DNA of 64,000 nt from Rufibacter tibetensis. Its GTDB lineage: Bacteria; Bacteroidota; Bacteroidia; Cytophagales; Hymenobacteraceae. Shown here in pieces: positions 16,762 to 25,766 of the stretch. The translations under genes were made by a program, and so were the position numbers. The notes beneath the pieces were generated by a model, which had not been told where the DNA came from, made no database searches, and saw only the letters and a program-made list of their open reading frames with translations. The stretch lies in the NCBI RefSeq assembly GCF_001310085.1, contig NZ_CP012643.1, positions 3,974,001-4,038,000 on the forward strand. The letters run 5' to 3'. Every line of letters starts with the position of its first letter. Position 1 is the stretch's first letter.

Positions 16762-18126
16762 TTACCAACCGGCATTGTTAGAGCCTGATCCATAATTATA
16801 AGGAGCAGAGCCAGAAGAATTTCTCCGGTTGTTGTCATAGTTGTCATCATCGTCGCCGGCAATGCTATTCCAGGCGTCTCTTATTCCGTGGGTGATTCTT
16901 CCAAAGAAGCCTTCATCCTCGTGGTTGTCATTATTGTCGTTATTGCTGCGGTTGTGGCTATAACGGTCCTGGTCATAGTGCGTGCCATGGCTCATGTTAT
17001 TTGGATGGCTGTAGTCATCTGAATAACGGTTTTCATTGGCATTGCCGTGGCTGAAACGAGCATGATCGTTGTCATTGTCGTTGTCTTTGTTCATCCAGCT
17101 GCTGCCTCCGCGGTTGCTGCTTTGGTTGTTGGTTCCAAACATGTTGGTGTTTCCACCAGAATGACGGTGGTCGCTATCCCATGAGTTAGAGCCTCTGTTC
17201 ATGCCTGAAGAGGAACCCATTCCCGTGCCGCTCATTCCGTATCCAGAACCGCCTCTGGAAGACTGCCCGTAATTAGATTCAGAATTACCCCCATACGAAG
17301 ACCCGCTGTGGCCAAAAGATCCTCCATAATTGTTAGATCCTGATTGCTGACCTCTGCCCTGGCTCCCGTAGTTGGAAGAACCATAGCCTGAGCCAGAACC
17401 TCTGAAGTCATTAGAGTTACCGTAATTGCCATAGGCATTTCCTCTGTCCATGGCACCACCAGAGGTGTGCCCGGAAGAAGAGCCAGCGTAGCCTGAACGG
17501 CCTCCGCCATAAGTTCCTATGTCACGGGAAGAACCTCCGGTGTTGGAAGAACCACCTTGGCCATAGGAGCTACCGCCACGAGAGCCGTAGTTAGAAGATC
17601 CTTGATTTGAGCCTGAACCATAATTAGAGGAACCAGAGCCGTAAGCACCAAATCCGCCGGTGTTCATGCTGTTTTGTCCTCCTGAAGAAGAACCATAGTT
17701 GGAAGAGCCATAGTTAGACGAACCGCCTCTGTTTTGCATGGAATTACCTTGGTTTCCTCCTTGCATAGAGTGTCCGCTCCATCCGCTGGTACTGCCGTGT
17801 TGGCCACCACCGTTACCTCTGTTTTGGTCGCTCTGGTTTCCAGAACGGTATTGGTTTCCGCCGTAGTTTGAACCTTGGCTGCTGTAATGGTTTTCTTGTC
17901 TGTCACCCAGGTTTCCACTAAAAACAGATCCCCCTTGGCTGGTGAAATTGCTTTCGCCTCTGTCACCGGTATTTCCGCGGTTATTGCTTCCGCCGTAAGA
18001 TTGATAGTCTTTATTCCCTTGTCCTTCTGTGCGGTTGCCTAAGCTTCCCCATTCGCTACGACTAGTGTTTTCATGTCCAGAGCGATACGAGTTAAACGCA
18101 TCGTACCCCATTCCGTGATTTCTCAT
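16762..18126 (-). CDS. Gly/Ser/Asn/Tyr-rich low-complexity (prion-like) protein
   Basis: A 454-residue protein that is almost entirely low complexity, rich in Gly, Ser, Asn, Gln and Tyr with few hydrophobics. The middle (~residues 75-300) is built of repeated NYGS/SYGG-type units such as SSNYGSSNYGSSSGG. The last ~100 residues become Asp/Asn/His-rich and include one short amphipathic segment, EGFFGRITHGIRDAWNSI, before an acidic DDDDN tail. There is no signal peptide, so it is probably cytoplasmic and disordered. The ending loosely recalls Bacteroidota stress proteins with a WFGD-type tail, but that is weak. It is divergent from topB across a 309-base spacer with no TAnnTTTG box on its side, hinting at a non-housekeeping sigma factor. 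The function is unknown. Confidence 0.6.
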   Translation of the reverse strand: MRNHGMGYDAFNSYRSGHENTSRSEWGSLGNRTEGQGNKDYQSYGGSNNRGNTGDRGESNFTSQGGSVFSGNLGDRQENHYSSQGSNYGGNQYRSGNQSDQNRGNGGGQHGSTSGWSGHSMQGGNQGNSMQNRGGSSNYGSSNYGSSSGGQNSMNTGGFGAYGSGSSNYGSGSNQGSSNYGSRGGSSYGQGGSSNTGGSSRDIGTYGGGRSGYAGSSSGHTSGGAMDRGNAYGNYGNSNDFRGSGSGYGSSNYGSQGRGQQSGSNNYGGSFGHSGSSYGGNSESNYGQSSRGGSGYGMSGTGMGSSSGMNRGSNSWDSDHRHSGGNTNMFGTNNQSSNRGGSSWMNKDNDNDNDHARFSHGNANENRYSDDYSHPNNMSHGTHYDQDRYSHNRSNNDNNDNHEDEGFFGRITHGIRDAWNSIAGDDDDNYDNNRRNSSGSAPYNYGSGSNNAGW

Positions 18127-18392
18127 AGTTGTTTATAGTTTAAGGTGAATGTATACTTCAGATGTCCCAAAGAACACCGGTTAGTTTATACGATTCCATT
18201 TTAGGTTGGTTAAGTATTAGTACCAAAATGGGGGTTGTAAGCCTAACAAGTGTAAGGATGTTTATGTAGTCTAACCTATTGAAAACTAATTGATAAATGA
18301 AATCGATGTAGTGCTCGAAAAATTGTAACATATAGGTATAATGCTATATGGTTGAGAGAGGGCCTAAATTGGGGTTTGCCTTCTAAAATGCG
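18127..18392. other. Divergent promoter region
   Basis: A spacer between the low-complexity gene (minus) and topB (plus). The topB side carries a TACCTTTG box. The other side has no housekeeping-type box that I can see. No small gene or RNA fold was recognised. Confidence 0.5.
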
Positions 18393-18400
18393 TACCTTTG
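18393..18400 (+). promoter_or_regulatory. -7 box TACCTTTG for topB
   Basis: Matches TAnnTTTG. A TTG 21 bases upstream (18369-18371) can serve as the -33 element. Confidence 0.6.
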
Positions 18401-18435
18401 GGGTCTATATTTGACTTGTTTTTAGAAAAATAGCC

Positions 18436-20901
18436 TTGAAACTCTGCATCGCCGAAAAGCCTAGTGTCGCCCGTGAAATTGCCCACGTAATTGGTGCCAA
18501 GACCAAGATGAACGGGTATTTTGAGGGCAATGGATACCAGGTCACCTGGACCTTCGGGCACTTCTGCCAGCTTTGCGAACCAGATGATTACAACGCAAAC
18601 TGGAAGCGCTGGTACCTGCCAGATTTGCCCTTGGTGCCAGACCGTTTTGACATTAAACTCATCAGCAACAAAGGGGTAGAGCAGCAGTTCAAGATCATAC
18701 AAGGGTTACTGGACAAAGCCGAAGAGGTGATCAACTGCGGTGATGCCGGGCAGGAAGGAGAGGTGATTCAGCGCTGGGTGTTACACCAGGCCAAGTACCG
18801 GAAGCCTTTCAAACGCCTCTGGATCTCCTCGCTTACCGAAGAAGCCATCCGGCAGGGATTTGCCAAACTGCGCGACGGGAAAGAGTTTGACCAGTTGTAC
18901 CAGGCCGGTAAAAGCCGCGCCATTGGCGACTGGCTTCTGGGCATTAACGCCACCCGCCTGTTCACCATGAAATACGCGCAGGGGCGTCAACTGCTTTCCT
19001 TAGGGCGGGTACAGACCCCCACACTGGCTATGATTGTGCACCGCCACCTGGAGATTGTCAATTTCAAGTCAGAGCCGTTCTGGGAGTTGAAAACCGTGTA
19101 CCGCGAAGTCACCTTTAGCAGTACCTCGGGCCGCTTCAAAGACGAAGCCCAGGGCCTGGCTATTCTGGAGCAGATCAAACCAGCCGAATTTGAGATAAAG
19201 GACGTGGAAACCAAACGGGGCACCGAGAGTTCGCCGCGCCTCTTTGACCTTACTTCTCTGCAGGTAGAGTGCAACAACAAGTTTGGGATGTCTGCCGATG
19301 AGACGCTCAAAACAGTACAGAGTCTCTATGAGAAAAAGGTAGTCAGCTACCCAAGGGTAGACACCACGTTTCTACCCGATGACATTTACCCAAAAATACC
19401 TAGCATACTAAGTGGCCTCACCGGCTACCAACACCTCACGCAGGAACTTTTGGGCAAAAAGATAAGAAAATCAGCGAAGGTCTTCAATAACAACAAAGTC
19501 ACCGATCACCACGCCATCATTCCTACCGGCTCTGAAGCTAGAGGCTTGTTCGGCACGGAAGCAAAAGTGTTTGACATCATCACCAAGCGGTTCATTGCAG
19601 CTTTCTACCCAGATTGTATTGTGAGCAACACCGTGGTGAACGGTGAGGCGGCCAAACACGCATTCCGGGCTAAGGGTAAGCAGATTCTGGAGCCCGGCTG
19701 GCGGGTTGTCTATGGGCCCGAGGAGAACACTTCCGTGCCTAAACCAGCCGCAAAGCCAGGAGGAGCCGAGGGCGAAGAAAAAGAAGAGGAACTGGCGGTT
19801 CTCCCGCATTTTGATGCCGGTGAGCGTGGTCCACATGAGCCCTTGCTAGACCGGAAGTCTACCAGCCCGCCCAAAGATTTTACCGAGGCAACCTTGTTGC
19901 GCTCCATGGAGACTGCGGGAAAGCAGGTGGAAGACGATGAGCTGAAAGAGGCGCTGAAGGAAAACGGGATTGGTAGGCCTTCCACTAGAGCAGCCATCAT
20001 TGAAACCCTGTTCAAGCGCAACTACATCCGAAAGGAGAAAAAGAAGATACTTCCCACCCAGACCGGAATTGACCTGATTCAGGTGATCAAGAACCCAACC
20101 TTGAAATCCCCGGAGATGACGGGGCAATGGGAAAAGAAACTTCGGCAGATTGAAGGGGGAGAGTTTGGCGCTGATGTCTTCCTGCAAGAGTTGAAGCAAC
20201 TGGTGTGGGAGATGGTGCAGGAAGTAAAGCAGGACAACCATACGGTTACCATTCAGCCTTCTGATGCCCCAGCGAAACCCCAGGAAAAAGAGGCTCCTAA
20301 AAAAGGGGAGAAGTCTAAAAAGGAGGCAAAAAGGGCTCCGGCTGCAGCAGGTGGACTAGGCAACTGCCCTGCTTGTGGCACTGGTTCTATCCTGAAAGGA
20401 AGCCAAGCTTACGGGTGCGCCCGATTCAAAGAGGGATGCCAATTTAGGCTGCCCATGACATTTAAAGGAAAACCTTTAGGCGAGAAACAAGTGCAGGCTT
20501 TGCTGAAGAAAGGCAAAAGCCCGGTCATTAAAGGATTTGTGGATGAGGAGTCCGGAGAGAAATTTGATGCGGCGTTTGCTTTATCTCCCTCTCATGAACT
20601 GCAGTTGGAAATAGCTGAAGCGAAGGAGCAGAAGCCCGTGGTCATGATTTGCCCCAAGTGCAGCCAAGGCCAGCTGCTCAAAGGAAAAACGGCGTATGGC
20701 TGTAGCAGGTTCAGGGAAGGGTGCCAGTTTATGGTGCCGTTTGAGCTGCACGGCAAAACCTTGTCTGAGAGCCACATCAAGGCATTGGTACTGAAAGGCA
20801 AGACCGGAAAGATTAAAGGCTTCACTTCGCCTAAAACTGGCAACAAATTTGAAGCTGCGCTCAAATTGAACGAAGATTTCAAAGTGGTATACCTGTTTTA
20901 A
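18436..20901 (+). CDS. topB: DNA topoisomerase III
   Basis: An 821-residue type IA topoisomerase that cuts and passes single strands, removing negative supercoils and decatenating DNA. The TOPRIM domain begins at the N-terminus (MKLCIAEKPSVAREIAHVIGA) with the acidic NCGDAGQEGE motif. The active-site tyrosine is Y305 in VSYPRVDTTFL, and NGIGRPSTRAAIIETL marks the central domain. After a Lys/Pro/Ala-rich linker (~615-640), the tail carries two zinc-ribbon repeats, CPACGTGSILKG...GCARFKEGC and CPKCSQGQLLKG...GCSRFREGC, each followed by a basic GKxL..K.L..KGK unit. The start is TTG at 18436, the only start consistent with the family N-terminus. It is probably monocistronic. Confidence 0.93.
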   Translation: MKLCIAEKPSVAREIAHVIGAKTKMNGYFEGNGYQVTWTFGHFCQLCEPDDYNANWKRWYLPDLPLVPDRFDIKLISNKGVEQQFKIIQGLLDKAEEVINCGDAGQEGEVIQRWVLHQAKYRKPFKRLWISSLTEEAIRQGFAKLRDGKEFDQLYQAGKSRAIGDWLLGINATRLFTMKYAQGRQLLSLGRVQTPTLAMIVHRHLEIVNFKSEPFWELKTVYREVTFSSTSGRFKDEAQGLAILEQIKPAEFEIKDVETKRGTESSPRLFDLTSLQVECNNKFGMSADETLKTVQSLYEKKVVSYPRVDTTFLPDDIYPKIPSILSGLTGYQHLTQELLGKKIRKSAKVFNNNKVTDHHAIIPTGSEARGLFGTEAKVFDIITKRFIAAFYPDCIVSNTVVNGEAAKHAFRAKGKQILEPGWRVVYGPEENTSVPKPAAKPGGAEGEEKEEELAVLPHFDAGERGPHEPLLDRKSTSPPKDFTEATLLRSMETAGKQVEDDELKEALKENGIGRPSTRAAIIETLFKRNYIRKEKKKILPTQTGIDLIQVIKNPTLKSPEMTGQWEKKLRQIEGGEFGADVFLQELKQLVWEMVQEVKQDNHTVTIQPSDAPAKPQEKEAPKKGEKSKKEAKRAPAAAGGLGNCPACGTGSILKGSQAYGCARFKEGCQFRLPMTFKGKPLGEKQVQALLKKGKSPVIKGFVDEESGEKFDAAFALSPSHELQLEIAEAKEQKPVVMICPKCSQGQLLKGKTAYGCSRFREGCQFMVPFELHGKTLSESHIKALVLKGKTGKIKGFTSPKTGNKFEAALKLNEDFKVVYLF

Positions 20902-21179
20902 GAAACGTCCGTTTTCTGGTAACCAGAAGGACTGATGCTTCTTAGAATTAAGGCCACTTTTGTAAAACGAGCCGCTAAACGGAAAAGCCGAACAGAAGGT
21001 TTCTGATTTTTTTGGTAACTTACACCCTTCCAAGACCTTCGAGGATGTTGTTTTATCCTTTTAAATCGTCTTGGTATAACGAGAGGTTAGCTGATGAAAG
21101 CCCTTTTACGGGTGTTCTTCAACGCATATGCCTAATTAGCAACCTCTGATTATTAATTTGAATAATAGAAGTAGAGTCC

Positions 21180-22151
21180 ATGTTTAAGAAGTTTGTGTTT
21201 GTTCTGGGGTGTGCCATGCTTTCATATGGCGCCGCCTCTGCCGAGACTTTATTTGTCCGTGATTCCACCGGAGTTAAAATCCAAAACGGGAAAACCTACA
21301 TCACCCATAAAGTAACTCCGGGCGAGTCTTTGTATGGCCTGGCCCGCAAATATGGGGTGGCCGTGAATAAAATTGTGGAGGCGAACAAGAATATTGACAA
21401 AGCCCTGATTATTGGGCAGACCGTGCTTATTCCTATAAACACGCCTGGTAGTACTGCTACTGCCGCAAATTCTTCGGCTGAGACGTCTGGGGCAAGCCCA
21501 GCGGCAAACCGCACCTACGTGGTAGACGCCAAAGGAAACAAAATCCATACGGTACAGGCCCGCCAGACTATGTTTTCTATTGCTAATCAGCATAAAATAA
21601 GCATAGATGACATTCAGAAATGGAACAAACTCACGGCTACTGCTGTGAAAGTGGGCCAAAAACTGATTGTAGGGGTAGGGGAAAAAGCCCCTGCGCAAGC
21701 TGCCTCCAACGCAAAGGTGTACACACCAGAGGCCGATGATGTGGTGACTTCACCTAAACAGCCGGCAAACGCTTCCACCTCTTCCTCAGCCGTGGCTTCT
21801 GCTGCCAAAGCCAACAATGCAGGTTCTCCAAAAGGAGACGCAGAGGAAGATAAGCCCGCTTCTAAAACCTCTGACTACGTTTCAAGGGTAAATGAAAGCG
21901 GTATGGCCGAACAGATTGAAACCCGTACCGACGCGAACAAATTCTTGGCCCTGCACAGAACTGCCCCGGTAGGCACCATCATGGCCGTGAAGAATCCTAT
22001 GAATGATCAAACCGTGTACGTGCGCGTGATCGGTAAACTTCCTTCCACCGGTGAAAATGACAAGGTGGTGGTGAAACTTTCCAAAAAAGCCTGCCAGCAG
22101 ATTGGGGCCGTAGACAAGCGCTTCAGGGTAGAAGTGTCTTACATGCCCTAA
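21180..22151 (+). CDS. Secreted LysM-LysM-RlpA-like (double-psi beta-barrel) protein
   Basis: A 323-residue exported protein. It has a signal peptide at residues 1-21 (cleavage after AASA) and a first LysM domain at ~43-86 (HKVTPGESLYGLARKYGV...ANKNIDKALIIGQTVLIP). A second LysM follows at ~119-164 (HTVQARQTMFSIANQHKISIDDIQKWNKL), then a Ser/Ala/Thr-rich linker at ~170-230. A C-terminal RlpA-like double-psi beta-barrel ends the protein (GTIMAVKNPMNDQTVYVRVIGKLP). LysM binds peptidoglycan glycans, while RlpA-type barrels in some species cleave denuded glycan strands. I see no clear catalytic Asp/His pair of active RlpA, so this may be structural. It has its own terminator; neighbours are unrelated. 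Confidence 0.8.
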   Translation: MFKKFVFVLGCAMLSYGAASAETLFVRDSTGVKIQNGKTYITHKVTPGESLYGLARKYGVAVNKIVEANKNIDKALIIGQTVLIPINTPGSTATAANSSAETSGASPAANRTYVVDAKGNKIHTVQARQTMFSIANQHKISIDDIQKWNKLTATAVKVGQKLIVGVGEKAPAQAASNAKVYTPEADDVVTSPKQPANASTSSSAVASAAKANNAGSPKGDAEEDKPASKTSDYVSRVNESGMAEQIETRTDANKFLALHRTAPVGTIMAVKNPMNDQTVYVRVIGKLPSTGENDKVVVKLSKKACQQIGAVDKRFRVEVSYMP

Positions 22152-22175
22152 GCCTTTTTGAAGCCAAATTTCTAA

Positions 22176-22223
22176 AAAGAGGCAAAAAGCGGAGTCCACA
22201 GCGGAGCCGCTTTTTGCCTCTTT
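22176..22223 (+). terminator. Terminator after LysM gene
   Basis: A 17-bp perfect stem (22176-22192 with 22207-22223) ends in T-rich sequence. Confidence 0.8.
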
Positions 22224-22291
22224 CCCATTTTAAACGTTCTAAGCAGGAGGTCCTTTTCTTATGATGTTCCGTTTGCTTTCAACTCTACTCC

Positions 22292-23074
22292 ATGTCATCG
22301 TATACTACCGCTGAATTAGAAGCCTTACTGGAAGACCGTTATCAACGATACAATACCAAAGACTTCATTCCCCACGACCCCGTTTCTATTCCCCATTTGT
22401 TTACGCAGAAGCAGGATATTGAAATTGCGGGTTTCTTTGCGGCCATTCTGGCGTGGGGCCAGCGCAAAACCATCATCAACAAATGCCGGGAACTGCTGCA
22501 GCGCATGGATAATGCTCCGTACCAGTTCATCACCCAGCACCAGGACGAAGACCTTAAAAAGCTGCTTGGGTTCAAACATCGCACCTTCAATGACACAGAC
22601 CTACTGTACCTGGTGTATTTCTTTAGGTGGTTTTATGAGCAGCACGAGAGTTTAGAGGAAGCCTTTGTAGGATACCCTGGTGCGCCTATTTCAAGCCAGA
22701 AAGCTCGACTTGAATTCTTTTATAGTCTGGTGTTCTCTTTGCCTGAAGCTTCACACCGCACCAGAAAGCATATCTCCACGCCTGCTAAGAAATCAGCTTG
22801 CAAGCGCATCAACATGTACCTGCGCTGGATGGTGCGGCAAGATAAGGAAGGGGTAGATTTCGGAATCTGGAAACGCATGTCTCCCGCTGATCTGGTTTGT
22901 CCCTGTGATGTACATGTGCAACGCGTAGCAAGAAGGTTGGGGCTGATTCAAAGAACCCAATCTGATTGGGCTATGGCTGAAGAACTTACCCAGAACCTCC
23001 GTCAGTTTGATCCCACAGACCCGGTGAAGTATGACTATGCTTTATTTGGGTTAGGAATAGAGGAGAAGTTTTAA
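22292..23074 (+). CDS. TIGR02757 family protein (DUF2400)
   Basis: A 260-residue soluble protein conserved in Bacteroidota and Spirochaetes. Recognisable stretches are PVSIPHLFTQKQDIEIAGFF, AAILAWGQRKTIINKCRELL, KRINMYLRWMVRQDKEGVDFGIWK and the ending DPVKYDYALFGLGIE. The helix-rich KRINMYLRWMVR...D pattern resembles the fold of helix-hairpin-helix DNA glycosylases, and such a relationship has been suggested for the family, but no activity is established as far as I know. It lies immediately before mutS2, another DNA-interacting protein, in the same direction with its own spacer. Confidence 0.8.
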   Translation: MSSYTTAELEALLEDRYQRYNTKDFIPHDPVSIPHLFTQKQDIEIAGFFAAILAWGQRKTIINKCRELLQRMDNAPYQFITQHQDEDLKKLLGFKHRTFNDTDLLYLVYFFRWFYEQHESLEEAFVGYPGAPISSQKARLEFFYSLVFSLPEASHRTRKHISTPAKKSACKRINMYLRWMVRQDKEGVDFGIWKRMSPADLVCPCDVHVQRVARRLGLIQRTQSDWAMAEELTQNLRQFDPTDPVKYDYALFGLGIEEKF

Positions 23075-23190
23075 TTTGTCTCTGGGTGTATTAATATGTT
23101 AAATACTGTGCCTTAATAATTATTAACGGACCAAGGAACATACAGCTTACTCCATATGTTCTAATATCCTGACCAATCCTGTATTTAGCT

Positions 23191-23198
23191 TACTTTTG
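23191..23198 (+). promoter_or_regulatory. -7 box TACTTTTG for mutS2
   Basis: Matches TAnnTTTG, 46 bases before the TTG start. No good -33 element was found. Confidence 0.5.
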
Positions 23199-23243
23199 CG
23201 TATTCGGGCTTGAAACAAAAAATAAAACTAGAAAAGAAAAGAC

Positions 23244-25652
23244 TTGATATATCCTTCAAATTTTGAACAGAAAATAGGCTTTAGCCAAATCAGAGAGATG
23301 TTGTCTGAAGCCTGTTTGAGTCCGCTGGGGCGGAGGTTTGTGGAGCGGGTGTCGTTCCTGGACCGCTTTGACCTGGTACAGCGTCTGTTGCTGCAAACGC
23401 ATGAGTTTGCCAACATTCTGCGTGCTGGCGAAGATTTCCCTTCCAGCTATTACTTTGACGTAACCGAGCACTTAAACCGCGCTTCTTTGGAAGGAGCCTT
23501 CCTTGAAGTGCGGGGCGTGTTTGAGGTGAAAATGTCCCTTCGGGCTATCCGTCAGGCGCTGGGCTTCTTTGTGGAATCAGAAGATGGTGAGTACTCGGCT
23601 TTAAAAGCCTTGACGGAGGGAGTAGAAGTAGATCGCGCCTTGGTAGCTGCTTTGGAGAAACTGGTAGACGATAACGGAAACGTGAAAGACGATGCCTCTC
23701 CGGAACTGCAGCGCGTGAAGCGGGACCTGATCGGGCAACAGACGCAGCTCCGCAAAACCATCAGCAGCATTCTGCGCCACGCCAAAAACGAAGGCTGGAC
23801 GCCCGGCGATGCCGAACCTACTATTAGAGGAGGTCGTTTGGTGATCCCGGTCATTGCTGAGTACAAGCGCCGCATCAAAGGTTTGATTCATGACGAGTCA
23901 GCCACTGGGCAAACCGTGTACCTTGAGCCCGAAAGCGTCTTTGAACTGAACAATGACATCAAGGACCTGGAGAACGCTTACCACCGGGAGTTGATCAGGT
24001 TGTTGACTGCGGTAACCAACCAAATCCGTCATCATTTACCTGCTCTCCGGAAAGCATACCAATTCTTAGCCTTGCTGGACTTTATCCGGGCAAAATCTGT
24101 GGTGGCAAACAAACTGGGAGCCATCATGCCCGAGTTGCACAAGCGCCCAGTGATGAAGTGGAAGAACGCGCGCCATCCTATTCTGCACCTGACCTTACAG
24201 GCACAGGGCAAGAAAGCGGTTCCTCTATCTTTGGAACTGGACCAGGAACAGCGTATTCTCTTAATCTCTGGTCCCAACGCCGGTGGTAAATCGGTGGCCA
24301 TGAAAACGGCTGGTCTGTTGCAGTACATGCTGCAATGCGGTTTGTTGATTCCGGTAGAGGAAGGTTCTGAGGCGGGATTGTTCGGGGATATTTTCCTAGA
24401 CATGGGCGATGAGCAATCCATTGAAAATGACCTTAGTACTTACAGCTCGCACTTGCAGAACATGAAGCAATTTGTGCTGCTGGCAGATAAAAAGTCACTA
24501 GTGCTTATAGACGAGTTTGGCACGGGTACTGAGCCTGCGTTGGGCGGGGCTATTGCTGAAGCAGTGTTGGGACAATTGCACAACCAGAAAGTATTTGGCG
24601 TAATAACCACCCATTACACTAACCTGAAAAACTTTGCCGAGAAAAACGAAGGCATTGTGAACGGGGCTATGCGCTACAATCCCGCCGAGTTGCAGCCTTT
24701 GTACCAGTTAGAGATAGGCAAACCGGGTTCGTCTTTCGCCTTGGAAATAGCCCGTAAAATCGGCTTGCCCAAGAACATCATCGACAAAGCCGGTACGTTG
24801 GTAGGGAAGGAGAAGATCCGCTACGACAAACTGCTGGAGCAACTGGAGCAGGAGAAAACCGACTTGGAACGCAAGAACGCGGCCGTAGCCAAGCACGAAC
24901 GCAAACTGCAGAAGCAAGTGGAGGAGTATACCGCTCTGAAACAGCACCTGGAAGAAAGCAAGCAGGACATCATTCGTACCGCCAAAGGGCAGGCCAAGCT
25001 GCTTTTGAAAGATGCGAACCAGCAGATTGAGAGCACCATTGAGCAGATCAAACGCAGCCAGGCCGATAAGGAGCAAACCAAAATAGCCCGTCAGCAAATG
25101 GAGACGTTTAAAGAGAAACTCACGCCTGAACCGAAGCCGGTATTCAAGCGCAACGGCTCTGTGCCAACTGGACCTTTACAGCCAGGCGAGCGTGTAGCCT
25201 TGATCGGGCAGGATTCAGTGGGTGAACTGCTGGCCATCAAAGGCAAGACTGCGGAAGTGAGCTTCGGAGGTTTGAAAACCATTGTAAGGCTGGAGAAACT
25301 GGAGCGCCCTGATCCGAACGTGGTGCGAGAAAAAGCAAAGAAGGAGAAAGAACTGGCTACGGCTGCTACTCCTTCTAAAGGTTTGGACGTGACGCAACGC
25401 ATGGCTGATTTCCAGTACACGCTGGATGTGCGTGGTCAACGCGCCGAGGAAGCCCTGACAACCGTCATGAACTTCATGGATGATGCCATTATGCTGGGTA
25501 TGCCCGAGGTGAAAATCATTCATGGCCGCGGTAACGGCATCTTGAAGCAGATCATCCGGGATTACGTGCGTACCCTTCGGGAAGTAGCCAGCGTAGCTGA
25601 TGAACATGTGGAGCGCGGCGGCGATGGTGTTTCTATCATCGTGCTGAAGTAA
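23244..25652 (+). CDS. mutS2: Endonuclease MutS2 / ribosome-rescue factor
   Basis: An 802-residue MutS-family ATPase without a mismatch-recognition domain. The N-terminus MIYPSNFEQKIGFSQIREML matches Bacteroidota MutS2 and supports the TTG start at 23244. Also visible are core/clamp helices, Walker A SGPNAGGKSVAMKT, Walker B LVLIDEFGTGTEP, and a long coiled coil at ~515-630 (Glu/Lys/Gln-rich). A KOW-like linker (PGERVALIGQDSVGELLAIKGK) follows. The C-terminal Smr domain has LDVRGQRAEEA and HGRGNGILKQIIRDYV. MutS2 has been linked to suppressing recombination and, in Bacillus, to splitting collided ribosomes. Length and domains are complete. Confidence 0.92.
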   Translation: MIYPSNFEQKIGFSQIREMLSEACLSPLGRRFVERVSFLDRFDLVQRLLLQTHEFANILRAGEDFPSSYYFDVTEHLNRASLEGAFLEVRGVFEVKMSLRAIRQALGFFVESEDGEYSALKALTEGVEVDRALVAALEKLVDDNGNVKDDASPELQRVKRDLIGQQTQLRKTISSILRHAKNEGWTPGDAEPTIRGGRLVIPVIAEYKRRIKGLIHDESATGQTVYLEPESVFELNNDIKDLENAYHRELIRLLTAVTNQIRHHLPALRKAYQFLALLDFIRAKSVVANKLGAIMPELHKRPVMKWKNARHPILHLTLQAQGKKAVPLSLELDQEQRILLISGPNAGGKSVAMKTAGLLQYMLQCGLLIPVEEGSEAGLFGDIFLDMGDEQSIENDLSTYSSHLQNMKQFVLLADKKSLVLIDEFGTGTEPALGGAIAEAVLGQLHNQKVFGVITTHYTNLKNFAEKNEGIVNGAMRYNPAELQPLYQLEIGKPGSSFALEIARKIGLPKNIIDKAGTLVGKEKIRYDKLLEQLEQEKTDLERKNAAVAKHERKLQKQVEEYTALKQHLEESKQDIIRTAKGQAKLLLKDANQQIESTIEQIKRSQADKEQTKIARQQMETFKEKLTPEPKPVFKRNGSVPTGPLQPGERVALIGQDSVGELLAIKGKTAEVSFGGLKTIVRLEKLERPDPNVVREKAKKEKELATAATPSKGLDVTQRMADFQYTLDVRGQRAEEALTTVMNFMDDAIMLGMPEVKIIHGRGNGILKQIIRDYVRTLREVASVADEHVERGGDGVSIIVLK

Positions 25653-25695
25653 CTTGGTTTAAGGCATTCTTTTAGAATAATAGCCTTAAAATGAA

Positions 25696-25735
25696 TTTAA
25701 AAAGGGGACCTGCTTTAGCAGGTCCCCTTTTTAAA
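25696..25735. terminator. Bidirectional terminator
   Basis: An 18-bp perfect stem with a TTTA loop lies between the convergent mutS2 and murB genes, flanked by A- and T-runs. Confidence 0.85.
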
Positions 25736-25766
25736 TAAGTCATTACTTGAGAATGGGTTTATTGAC

